NCBI GenBank assembly: GCA_965228625.1
Contig: OZ245829.1
Coordinates: 1,302,001-1,366,000 of the forward strand
Length of the DNA stretch: 64,000 nt
From: UBA2767 sp965228625
GTDB taxonomy: Bacteria; Pseudomonadota; Alphaproteobacteria; Rhizobiales; Methyloligellaceae
Reading direction: 5' to 3'
Notes under the pieces: generated by a model
The model's input: only the letters and a program-made list of their open reading frames with translations
Told to the model about the DNA's origin: nothing
Database searches by the model: none
Shown: positions 26,652 to 34,725 of the stretch, piece after piece
Layout of the letters: every line of letters starts with the position of its first letter
Numbering within the stretch: the first letter of the stretch is position 1
Program-made: the position numbers and the translations under genes

Positions 26652-27500
26652 ATGCGCGCGCAAGATTCAGGTACCGACATTTTGATGATTACCTTCAACC
26701 GCCCGGATTATACGCGGTTGTCCCTGAAAGGGCTGCTCGACACTTGCGATGAAAGCTCGCGTGTCTGGATCTGGCAGAACGGCACCGATGAAGCGACCAT
26801 CTCCGTCGTCACCGAGTTTCTCGACCATCCTCGTGTCTTCAAACACCACTTCAGTCCGACGAACGAAAAGCTGCGGGGGCCCACCAACTGGATCCTTTCG
26901 GAGGGCACCGGCGAATACGTTTCGAAGGTCGATGACGACTGCATCGTGCCACCCAATTGGTTGAAGGTGCTGCGCCAGGCCCACAGCGACGAGCCCAGCT
27001 TCGGAGCGCTGGGATGCTGGCACTTCATGCCCGAGGACTATGACCCGTCCCTGGGGGAGCGGAAGATTCGGACGTTCAATGGCGGGCATCAGGTTCTTTG
27101 CCATCCATGGGTCGGAGGCAGCGCGTTTGTCCTAAAGCGCCAATGCGTGGAAAAAGTCGGGCTGATCCACGAGAAAACGTCCGGAATTACGCAATACCTG
27201 ATCCGTATTGCATTGGCGGGATGGGTGAATGGCTGGTATTTCCCGTTGCTCTATCAGGAACACATGGACGATCCCCGGGCTCCGCACACAATGCTGAAGA
27301 CGGACGAGGACTTCCTGCGCCACGTCCCTCTGTCCGCCCGGAACTTCGGGGCCATGTCGCTCGAACAATGGGATGATCAACTTCGCCGCAGTGCGGCCAA
27401 TCTGTTACGCTTGCCGTCCAACCCCAGGCATTACACGCCATTCCGCCAGAAGCTTCGTGCCCTCTCTGCCCGGCTGACCTCGCTCGCCAAAACCAGGTGA
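26652..27500 (+). CDS. Glycosyltransferase (family 2-like)
   Basis: 282 residues. The N-terminus D-I-L-M-I-T-F-N-R-P-D-Y-T-R-L-S-L resembles GT2 proteins. The metal-binding acid run is V-S-K-V-D-D-D-C-I-V-P-P-N-W near residue 95, and a W-V-G-G-S-A-F-V-L-K-R motif near 157 matches the acceptor loop of the family. It is diverged from the neighbouring GT2 and was probably not a recent duplication. It is likely involved in exopolysaccharide synthesis with the rest of the locus, but it could also glycosylate a surface protein. The start ATG at 26652 has only a weak ribosome site. Confidence 0.8.
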   Translation: MRAQDSGTDILMITFNRPDYTRLSLKGLLDTCDESSRVWIWQNGTDEATISVVTEFLDHPRVFKHHFSPTNEKLRGPTNWILSEGTGEYVSKVDDDCIVPPNWLKVLRQAHSDEPSFGALGCWHFMPEDYDPSLGERKIRTFNGGHQVLCHPWVGGSAFVLKRQCVEKVGLIHEKTSGITQYLIRIALAGWVNGWYFPLLYQEHMDDPRAPHTMLKTDEDFLRHVPLSARNFGAMSLEQWDDQLRRSAANLLRLPSNPRHYTPFRQKLRALSARLTSLAKTR

Positions 27501-27858
27501 TCTACCGCCTGCGTCAATGCGAAGCATGCGACACCCGGGACCCGTCATAGCGAAAGCCGAAAAGCGGTCCCTGGCGAGCCTGCTTTTGTTGTTGGCACTG
27601 AGATTTCTCGGGCGTTTTGGGGCCGTTTAAACGGGCGGATTCCGACACAACCGAGAATTGTGAATTCGCACATAACGGCCAACTATCGTCACATTTCTCG
27701 TGCACTTCGCATGTACGGGGAAATTCAGCAAACGACAATTCGTTTGGCCATTAAAATTTTAAGAAAAATCGAAGTTCGGCTCGAACGATTCCTCAAGTTG
27801 AGTCTGTTAGCGTGCAGCTGTGTTTCCGGACGCATGCGTCTAACTATGGGATCGTATA
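27501..27858. other. Leader/intergenic region of the beta-helix gene
   Basis: 358 bp. Holds a hairpin after the glycosyltransferase (27537-27571), a 12-bp palindrome CCGTTTAAACGG (27623-27634) and an A+T-richer stretch at about 27720-27790 that could be a promoter for 27859. No gene is supported. Confidence 0.4.
27537..27571 (+). terminator. Possible terminator after glycosyltransferase
   Basis: GGGACC/GGTCCC arms (27537-27542 and 27566-27571) enclosing a small GC-GAAA-GC hairpin, with a TTTT tract 10 bp downstream. The T-run is not adjacent, so support is modest. Confidence 0.3.
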
Positions 27859-30800
27859 ATGGCCGTGATCTCGGTTTCATCGACCTCCGAGCTGCTGGCT
27901 GCGGTATCTAACGCCAAGGGCGGAGATATCATCGAGCTGGCCTCGGGCAACTACGGCTCGGTGGACTTCGACAACCTCTCGTTTTCCGACTACGTGACGA
28001 TTACGTCCGCAGACGGAAATCAGGGCGCCGTCTTCTCCGAAATCTCTGTCTCGGACGTCAGCTTTCTCCATATCGACGGCGTGGAGGTGAACCACGGCAG
28101 TACGTCCGGAAGCAGTCGCGGTATCGACGTTCAGGACAGCGACCACGTCAAAATCACCAACAACTATGTGCACGATGTGAACGTCGGCTATGTCGCGTTG
28201 AGCTCCAACAATGTCGAGTTTTCCAACAACACCGTAGACCGCGTGGGCGCTGACGGTTTCAAGTTTTCCGGCCTTACGGATTTCCTGATCGAGAACAATG
28301 AGCATCTGGGCACCACGTTTCAGGACGGCGGCGCTCACATGGATTTCATCCAGTTTGTGGGTTCGTCGTCTGACGGTGTGATCCGTGGCAATGTGATGCT
28401 CGTCGAGAACGCCGTGAACGTTCAGGGCATCTATCTCGACAACGGCTCGTACTCCGACATTCTGATCGAGCAGAATATCATCTACACCGGCCTCACACGG
28501 GGCATTTCCGTCACTGATCGTTTCGGCAACGCGTCCGGTATCGTCATACAGAACAACACGGTGCTCAATACACCGGATGACGGCAGCAAGACCTCGATTA
28601 TCTCCGCGCCGTCCGGAAGCGTCGTCAAAGACAATATCCAGACCACGCTGGCAGGTTCGCAGTACCTCGGCAACGATGGAAGCGGCGGGATCAGGCTCCA
28701 GCACGACAACCCGAACGCCTCGTTCTATTACGACGACTACTTCGTCAATGCCACGGACGGTGCCGGTCTCACTCTGGAAGACCTGCGCCCTGTCGAGGGA
28801 AGCGCCGCGGAATCGGTAGGCGCCTATGCCCGCCTCCTGGAACTGCTGAACGAAGGCGGAGGCGGAGGCGGCTCAGGCGATCCCGGCAATACCCGTCCTG
28901 AAGCGGTCGACGACGATATCTCGACCGATGAAGACGCATCGGTGACCGTTACGCCGGAGACCCTGCTGGCAAACGATACGGATGCCGACGGCGACGACCT
29001 GACGATCGAGAGCTTCAGCCAGGGGTCGAACGGCACCGTGACGGTGACCGCGGACGGCTCCCTGATATACACGCCTGATGCGCAGTTCTTCGGCACGGAT
29101 CAGTTCACCTACACCGTGAACGATGGATCGGGCGGCCGCAGTACGGCCACCGTGAATGTGACGGTAGCCCCGCAACAGGATTCGCCCACGGCGGTCGACG
29201 ACATCGTCACCGTGCGGCCCGGCGAATCTACTGTCCTCGACGTGTTGGGCAATGACGTCGATCCCGACGCCGATACCATCAACATCGTGGGGTTCACCGA
29301 TGCCGGCAATGGCGAAGTCACCCAGAACTCGCCGCTGACATACACGCCCGATGACGGGTTTGTCGGCACGGACCAGTTCACCTACACCATCAGTGACGGC
29401 AAGGGCGGAACCGATACCGCAACCGTCACGGTTAGGGTCGTCGAGTTCCCGGCTCCCGTTCTTTCGATCGGCGAGAACGAGTTCAATGGCTCCGTCAATT
29501 CGGCCGTCGTCCTTGCCGACGATGATGCGTATGATCTGCCGGAAGGCACGCTCGAAATCGGCTTCAATGTCGACACGCTCGTCGATCGTCAGGGCCTGTT
29601 CTCCAAGGATGCGACAGGCAATGGCGATGGCGGCCATTTAGCCGTTCTGATCGAGGGCGATGATGTGCGGGTGCGGTTGCAGAGCGAAACCGGCACCCAC
29701 GAGCTGCGGGTCAACAACGTCATTGAAGCCGGCCGGGACCATCATTTGTCACTGACCTTCGGGTCTGGCGGCATGAAGCTCTATCTCGATGGGGACCTTA
29801 TCGGCAGCAATGGCTATACCGGCGGATTGCAGGCCAACTCCGAGCCCATCGTGATCGGCGCCAACCAGTGGTCGAGCCAGGAACGAACGGCCGACGTGAT
29901 CACCGATCCCCTCGACGGGACCATCAGCAAGATCAATCTCTATGATGCGGCCCTGACACCTCAAGAGGTCCAGCAGCTCGCGAATGCCGGCGGCGGTGTC
30001 ATCGCCGGCGACGACTCGCTGGACACGCAGGAAGGGCAAGCGATCACGGTTGCGTCGAGCCAGTTGCTGAGCAATGACAGCGATGCCGACGGTGATCCGC
30101 TCACCATCCTGAGCGTCAACAACGGTGCAAACGGCACCGCGGTTCTCAATGCCGACGGATCGGTCACCTACACGCCGGATTCCAATTTCTCCGGCCAGGA
30201 CACGTTCACCTACGTCGTCTCAGACAACAAGGGCGGCCTGGACACGGCAACGGTGACGGTAAACGTCACATCAGCACCTCCGCCTCCGCCGGAATTCACC
30301 GAAGGCGCGGACACCGCCGTGCTGCCGGCAACGGGTGGAACGTTTGATGCGCTCGGCGGCGATGACCACATTTCCTATCGCGGTGGCTTTGCCGAGATTG
30401 ACGGCGGCGCCGGATCCGACACGGTCGACTTCTCCAACTTCGGGTCGGCGGTGTGGTTTGATCTCCAGTACTCCGGCAGAGAGGTGTGGACCCGGGATAG
30501 TTCGGATCTCAATAGCGGGTCGTGGCGCGAGATCGCCGATCTCACCAATGTGGAGCATGTCGTCGGGACGGTTCATGACGACAAGCTGCGCGGCGATGCG
30601 AACGACAACACGTTCGGCTATACCGGCGGCTATGACGCGATCGATGGTCGCGGCGGCACGGACACGGCCGACTTCAGCGCCTTCGGTTCCGCGGTGTGGG
30701 TCAGCCTTGGCCGCGCCGGGAGCGAAGCGTGGACCCGGGGTGGCGACGACCTCAACAGCGGCAGTTGGCGTTCGATTGCCGACCTCACAGATGTCGAGAA

Positions 30801-32868
30801 CATCACCGGGTCGGTTCACGACGACAAGCTCTATGGCGATGACAACGACAACACCCTGAGCGGCGACGCCGGCGACGACATTCTGGAAGGCAAAGGCGGC
30901 AACGACGTCATCGACGGCGGTGCCGGCACCGATACCGCGGTGTTCTCCAGTACTTTGAGCGCATACAGTTTCAGCCTCGTCGGCACGGACATCCTGGTAA
31001 GCGGCTTCAACGACGGCACTGACACGGTTCGCAATACCGTCGAGAACTTCAAGTTCTCGGACACCACAATTAGCCGCGCAGACCTGCTGGCCTCGATCGC
31101 GCAGCCAGACTTCACGCAGAATGATGACGTCGTGCAGTTGCCGACATCGGGTGGCACGTTTGATGCGCTCGGCGGCGACGACCACATTTCCTATCGCGGC
31201 GGCTTTGCCGAGATTGACGGCGGCGCCGGATCCGACACGGTCGACTTCTCCAACTTCGGGTCGGCGGTCTGGTTTGACCTCCAGTACTCCGGCAGAGAGG
31301 TCTGGACCAGGGATAGTTCGGATCTCAGTAGCGGGTCGTGGCGCGAGATCGCCGATCTCGCCAATGTCGAGCATGTCGTCGGGACGGTTCATGATGACAA
31401 GCTGCGCGGCGACGCGAATGACAACACGTTCGGCTATACCGGCGGCTATGACACGATCGATGGTCGCGGTGGCACGGACACGGCCGACTTCAGCGCCTTC
31501 GGTTCCGCGGTGTGGGTCAACCTGGGCCGCTCCGGCAAACAGGCTTGGACCCGGGATGGCGAAGACCTCAGCGGCGGCAGTTGGCGTTCGATTGCCGACC
31601 TCACAGATGTCGAGAACGTCACCGGGTCGGTTCACGACGACAAGCTTTATGGCGATGACAGCGACAACACCCTGAGCGGCGACGCCGGCGACGACATTCT
31701 GGAAGGCAATGGCGGCAACGATATCATCGACGGCGGTGCCGGCACCGACACCGCAGTGTTCTCCAGCACGTTGAGCGCTTACAATTTCAGCGTCGTGGGC
31801 ACGGATATCCTGGTAAGCGGCTTCAACGAGGGCACCGACACGGTCCGCAATACGGTCGAGAACTTCAAGTTTTCGGACACCACCATCAGCCGCGCAGACC
31901 TGCTGGCCTCGATCACAACGAGCAATGTATCTGCCGCGGTCAACGACCCGTTGTCACCCTCACCCGTGGCGTCACCTGTGCTCGACGTGTTTGACAACGG
32001 CAGCTCTGCCAATGGCAACACACTCACGTTCGACGGCACGGTCGACTCGGCAATCGTGCTTGCCCATGACTCGCAATATGAACTCGCACAGGGCACGCTG
32101 GAGATCGCCTTCAACGCAGACGCGCTGACCACCGGGCGCCAGGGCATCTTTTCGAAGGATGCTTCTTATTACGGAACCGGCGGACATCTCAGCGCCTGGT
32201 TGGAAAACGACGATTTCGTGGTGCGGCTCCAGAGCTCGAACGGTGATTACTATGTGCGCGCCGAAAACGTCCTCAACGCCGGCCAGGACCATCACATGGC
32301 GCTGACGTTCGGCTCCGATGGCATGAAGCTCTATCTGGACGGCGCGCTCATGGACAGCAACAGCTACACGGGCGGTTTGCAGGGCAACAAGGAGCCAATC
32401 GCGATCGGCGCTCACGAGATGTTCAGCGGCGACGAGTCGGCGGACATTCTCAGGGACGCCTTTGACGGCACGGTCAGCACGGTCAAGCTTTACGGAGAGG
32501 CGCTCTCCCAGCAGGACATTCAGCAGCTTGCGAGCGATAACGCTGGCGTGCCCCAGCTCCAGGGTGCTGCGAATTCGTCGACCGGAACGGCCTGGCAGAG
32601 TGCATTTGGCGACACCGACAACGAGTTCGATTGGAGCGAATACACCAACTTCTATGACGAAAGCGGGAACCTGTATCAGCAAACCGGCACCTATGATGAC
32701 GGTCGGACATGGCAGATGCTGTGGGATATGGACGACAGCGAAAGCTGGGCTGAGCAGTTCACGGTCTACGATTCGGCAGGCCTGTACAACTGGTCGGAGC
32801 AGGTCAGCGAGTATGACGACAATGGTCAGTTGATCAGCACGACCGTGGTTGATGACGGTCTCATCTAA
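27859..32868 (+). CDS. Secreted beta-helix / Ig-like / LamG / RTX-like protein
   Basis: 1669 residues. Residues about 1-325 form a right-handed parallel beta-helix (pectate-lyase/epimerase fold: repeated I-x-N-N-x-V and V-x-I-x-x-N turns). A Gly-rich linker follows, then two Big_9/cadherin-like modules (about 345-530), a LamG-like module (535-710), a third Ig-like module (715-810) and two tandem 272-residue RTX-like modules (about 813-1356). These carry G-G-x-G-x-D, D-D-x-L-x-G-D and N-D-N-T-L motifs. A second LamG module (1365-1555) and a Trp/Tyr/Asp-rich tail follow. Beta-helix plus RTX recalls AlgE-type epimerases or lyases acting on uronate polymers, but catalytic residues cannot be assigned. 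No signal peptide; type I export is likely. Confidence 0.87.
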   Translation: MAVISVSSTSELLAAVSNAKGGDIIELASGNYGSVDFDNLSFSDYVTITSADGNQGAVFSEISVSDVSFLHIDGVEVNHGSTSGSSRGIDVQDSDHVKITNNYVHDVNVGYVALSSNNVEFSNNTVDRVGADGFKFSGLTDFLIENNEHLGTTFQDGGAHMDFIQFVGSSSDGVIRGNVMLVENAVNVQGIYLDNGSYSDILIEQNIIYTGLTRGISVTDRFGNASGIVIQNNTVLNTPDDGSKTSIISAPSGSVVKDNIQTTLAGSQYLGNDGSGGIRLQHDNPNASFYYDDYFVNATDGAGLTLEDLRPVEGSAAESVGAYARLLELLNEGGGGGGSGDPGNTRPEAVDDDISTDEDASVTVTPETLLANDTDADGDDLTIESFSQGSNGTVTVTADGSLIYTPDAQFFGTDQFTYTVNDGSGGRSTATVNVTVAPQQDSPTAVDDIVTVRPGESTVLDVLGNDVDPDADTINIVGFTDAGNGEVTQNSPLTYTPDDGFVGTDQFTYTISDGKGGTDTATVTVRVVEFPAPVLSIGENEFNGSVNSAVVLADDDAYDLPEGTLEIGFNVDTLVDRQGLFSKDATGNGDGGHLAVLIEGDDVRVRLQSETGTHELRVNNVIEAGRDHHLSLTFGSGGMKLYLDGDLIGSNGYTGGLQANSEPIVIGANQWSSQERTADVITDPLDGTISKINLYDAALTPQEVQQLANAGGGVIAGDDSLDTQEGQAITVASSQLLSNDSDADGDPLTILSVNNGANGTAVLNADGSVTYTPDSNFSGQDTFTYVVSDNKGGLDTATVTVNVTSAPPPPPEFTEGADTAVLPATGGTFDALGGDDHISYRGGFAEIDGGAGSDTVDFSNFGSAVWFDLQYSGREVWTRDSSDLNSGSWREIADLTNVEHVVGTVHDDKLRGDANDNTFGYTGGYDAIDGRGGTDTADFSAFGSAVWVSLGRAGSEAWTRGGDDLNSGSWRSIADLTDVENITGSVHDDKLYGDDNDNTLSGDAGDDILEGKGGNDVIDGGAGTDTAVFSSTLSAYSFSLVGTDILVSGFNDGTDTVRNTVENFKFSDTTISRADLLASIAQPDFTQNDDVVQLPTSGGTFDALGGDDHISYRGGFAEIDGGAGSDTVDFSNFGSAVWFDLQYSGREVWTRDSSDLSSGSWREIADLANVEHVVGTVHDDKLRGDANDNTFGYTGGYDTIDGRGGTDTADFSAFGSAVWVNLGRSGKQAWTRDGEDLSGGSWRSIADLTDVENVTGSVHDDKLYGDDSDNTLSGDAGDDILEGNGGNDIIDGGAGTDTAVFSSTLSAYNFSVVGTDILVSGFNEGTDTVRNTVENFKFSDTTISRADLLASITTSNVSAAVNDPLSPSPVASPVLDVFDNGSSANGNTLTFDGTVDSAIVLAHDSQYELAQGTLEIAFNADALTTGRQGIFSKDASYYGTGGHLSAWLENDDFVVRLQSSNGDYYVRAENVLNAGQDHHMALTFGSDGMKLYLDGALMDSNSYTGGLQGNKEPIAIGAHEMFSGDESADILRDAFDGTVSTVKLYGEALSQQDIQQLASDNAGVPQLQGAANSSTGTAWQSAFGDTDNEFDWSEYTNFYDESGNLYQQTGTYDDGRTWQMLWDMDDSESWAEQFTVYDSAGLYNWSEQVSEYDDNGQLISTTVVDDGLI
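30295..31920 (+). repeat. 816-bp tandem duplication inside the beta-helix gene
   Basis: Copies begin at 30295 and 31111. Three independent markers (F-T-x-x-x-D start, the T-F-D-A-L-G-G codons, and GCTGCGCGG at 30585/31401) are all exactly 816 bp apart. Each copy itself contains two related half-units built on S-A-V-W-x-x-L and H-D-D-K-L. Confidence 0.9.
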
Positions 32869-32887
32869 GACGGAAGATTAGCGTCTT
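32867..32887. terminator. Hairpin between convergent genes
   Basis: AAGACG/CGTCTT arms with a nine-base loop, overlapping the stop codons of both the beta-helix gene and the convergent PqqD-HprK gene. It has no long T-run in either direction, so it may end transcription only weakly. Confidence 0.35.
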
Positions 32888-34017
32888 CGGCGGGCCTTCT
32901 TTGCCTCCGCGATGAGTTCGCGCGTGAGCGCAACCCCCTCGTCCAGCGTTCTGTAACGCACGGCGGCTGCGAGCGTCATATCGTAAAACGCCGCGAGGTA
33001 TTCCAGGCATTCCCTGCTTCCGCCGAACCAGGATCCATAGTCAGCCGCCAGGGTCAGTGCCTCCAATGGCGTGAACCTGCGTATCTCGGCCGGCACGTCG
33101 GGATCATACTCGGGCATGACAATGACCCCCGCCTCGCATTCACCGGAAAGTCCGAAAACACCCCCGGCAACGGGTGGAAAATACCTAACCAGGCGGTCTC
33201 CCAGTCTGATCGGGACGACTTCGTTGTAATTTGGGAAGATCCTTCTGGCGAGCGTCCAGCTTCCTCGCTTTACGCCTATTGCAAACGGTATCGGCATCGC
33301 GACCGCATCGCGCCCCACGAGTGGAACAATGTCGTCTGAAATGAAGTCTGCACCGGCGGATAGAAGTCCGAGCAACAAGGTCGTCTTCCCCACTCCGCTC
33401 GGCCCGCTCAGCGCCACACCTGTACCCTGAAAGCTGACGGCTGCCGCATGCAGGAGCGCAAAGCACTCAGGGGTCGCTATCGATGCCAGCGCGATACCTT
33501 CAAGGGCCATATGGCGGGCGTAGAAGATGTCCGGACCCAGATCCTTGAGCTCGCCGTCCACATACAACTCGTAGCGCCCGGTTCGGGATGTGCCCGTCAC
33601 GGCAATCCGGCAGCCGCTCCGAGGTAGCCCCGGGGCATCCAGATGCACGGTCATCGGCCGGAGCAATTCAAAAAGCGCGCTATCCTCTATGTCCAGTTCT
33701 ATGCTCACGCCGTTCACCTGAAGGCGGGCGCTGTGGGAATGCTGAAGAGGCAACGAGGAGGGTTGATTCAGCGTGCTCTGACGGCTGCGTTCTTCCAGCC
33801 AATGCGCAACCGCCTTCACGCCCTCAAGCGCCGCATGCTCCGATCCATTGAAGTGGGCCTTGAATTGCCCGGCCAGCGATCCGAGAGGTTTCTCGGGAGG
33901 TGCGTCGGCCAGCGCACGCATGATGGCGTAAGCGGATTCGTTGATGTAGTAGACTTGGCCGAGATCTCCACCGAGCAGATATCCGTCGCCAAACGGAACT
34001 CTTCGAGACAAGTCCAT
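32878..34017 (-). CDS. PqqD-like domain fused to HprK-like kinase
   Basis: 379 residues. Residues about 1-75 resemble PqqD (V-P-F-G-D-G-Y-L-L, G-Q-V-Y-Y-I-N-E-S-A-Y), the peptide-chaperone fold that presents substrate peptides to modifying enzymes. Residues about 150-379 resemble the HPr Ser kinase C-terminal domain: F-A-L-L-H-A-A-A-V, Walker A GPSGVGKTT (about 202-210) and D-F-I-S-D-D-I-V-P-L. Related HprK-type kinases occur in 'HprK-related kinase A' loci with separate PqqD and nucleotidyltransferase genes, and in some lasso-peptide clusters where they phosphorylate the peptide. The gene lies just downstream of a peptide gene (34208-34447) and near a divergent nucleotidyltransferase. Substrate unknown; the adjacent peptide is the obvious candidate. 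Confidence 0.85.
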   Translation of the reverse strand: MDLSRRVPFGDGYLLGGDLGQVYYINESAYAIMRALADAPPEKPLGSLAGQFKAHFNGSEHAALEGVKAVAHWLEERSRQSTLNQPSSLPLQHSHSARLQVNGVSIELDIEDSALFELLRPMTVHLDAPGLPRSGCRIAVTGTSRTGRYELYVDGELKDLGPDIFYARHMALEGIALASIATPECFALLHAAAVSFQGTGVALSGPSGVGKTTLLLGLLSAGADFISDDIVPLVGRDAVAMPIPFAIGVKRGSWTLARRIFPNYNEVVPIRLGDRLVRYFPPVAGGVFGLSGECEAGVIVMPEYDPDVPAEIRRFTPLEALTLAADYGSWFGGSRECLEYLAAFYDMTLAAAVRYRTLDEGVALTRELIAEAKKARRRR

Positions 34018-34179
34018 AAGGCGATGTCCTCAGGAGCCTGTCACGCGTCCCGCGGACAAAGGTCCGCGATACGCGTCTCAGCCACAATTCGATATCCGCC
34101 GACAGCACACTGCTAGTCAGCGAGAAAAGAGCTACCGCAAAAATGGAAAATGGAGCGTTCGGAAACGGACGGCGTCCAC

Positions 34180-34197
34180 GCCGGCAAAGGCCGGCGG
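34180..34197 (-). terminator. GC-rich hairpin after the poly-Arg peptide gene
   Basis: CGCCGGC and GCCGGCG arms with a four-base loop, 10 nt after the peptide stop on the minus strand. There is no adjacent T-run. It could attenuate expression of the downstream kinase relative to the peptide, as seen in some precursor-peptide operons, or protect the mRNA 3' end. Confidence 0.45.
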
Positions 34198-34207
34198 GCG
34201 TTTAGTA

Positions 34208-34447
34208 CTACCGTCTTCTGCGTCTCCGTCTCCGTCTCCGTCGCTTGCCCGATCCCATTCTCCTGCCTCCGGCGGAGGCGTCGGTACCGTTGAACAATGT
34301 CATCATGACGGGCGCCGTCACCGCACCGTACTTCGCCATGACAGCCATCGCGTTCCTTCGGCTGATGGGCTCGGACTCGGACGAATCGATCGCGCCAATG
34401 TCCGTTGAAGGTGTTTCCTGTCTACCGTGATCGTTTACATTCGACAT
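34208..34447 (-). CDS. Small twin-arginine peptide with C-terminal poly-arginine (putative precursor peptide)
   Basis: 79 residues. A polar, acidic leader (residues 1-28) precedes S-R-R-N-A-M-A-V-M-A (twin Arg 30-31), a hydrophobic stretch to about residue 52, and an A-x-A site (Ala57-Ser58-Ala59), a Tat-signal-like arrangement. The remaining about 20 residues read G-G-R-R-M-G-S-G-K then 11 arginines (69-79). GAGGAG lies about 10 nt before the ATG, so it is very likely translated. If cleaved after Ala59 the product would be an extremely basic 20-mer. It sits immediately upstream of, and co-oriented with, the PqqD-HprK kinase. I do not recognise the family; precursor peptide of a modification system is inference. 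Confidence 0.75.
   Translation of the reverse strand: MSNVNDHGRQETPSTDIGAIDSSESEPISRRNAMAVMAKYGAVTAPVMMTLFNGTDASAGGRRMGSGKRRRRRRRRRRR
34211..34243 (-). repeat. CGGAGA hexanucleotide tract encoding poly-arginine
   Basis: Eleven Arg codons at the 3' end of the peptide gene, mostly alternating CGG and AGA, so the DNA is an imperfect hexanucleotide microsatellite with three perfect TCTCCG units on the plus strand. Such tracts are prone to slippage in steps of two arginines without frameshift. Confidence 0.8.
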
Positions 34448-34725
34448 CAGATATGTCTCCTCGGATTTCTTACCCGATCAGGTTCCCGCCTTCATCGGCC
34501 TCAAGCATACGATTCGACATCTTTTTACCGTCTTGCCGTTTTTCTCGCATGCCAACTTTTTTTACACTAGTCAGGCGTTTCAGAATGGTCAACAGTGCAT
34601 TGCATGTGGCGTTTTGTCGATCATGTCGCGGGGGTCTCCGCGAGACTCCTGCGGGTCGAATGGCAGTTGGTCACTGCACATCGGTCGCGAGCCGGCGGAT
34701 TCGCGCAATCACATGCTGACGTCGA
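34448..34725. other. Divergent promoter region of the peptide and nucleotidyltransferase genes
   Basis: 278 bp. A TTTTTTT tract followed by TACACT (34563-34568) could be a rightward -10 box, but no -35 at correct spacing was found. No gene is supported. Confidence 0.35.

Noticed and set aside
30271..31635. 454-codon minus-strand frame in the beta-helix gene
   Set aside because: It covers exactly the tandem RTX-like duplication and repeats itself; a shadow of the real gene.
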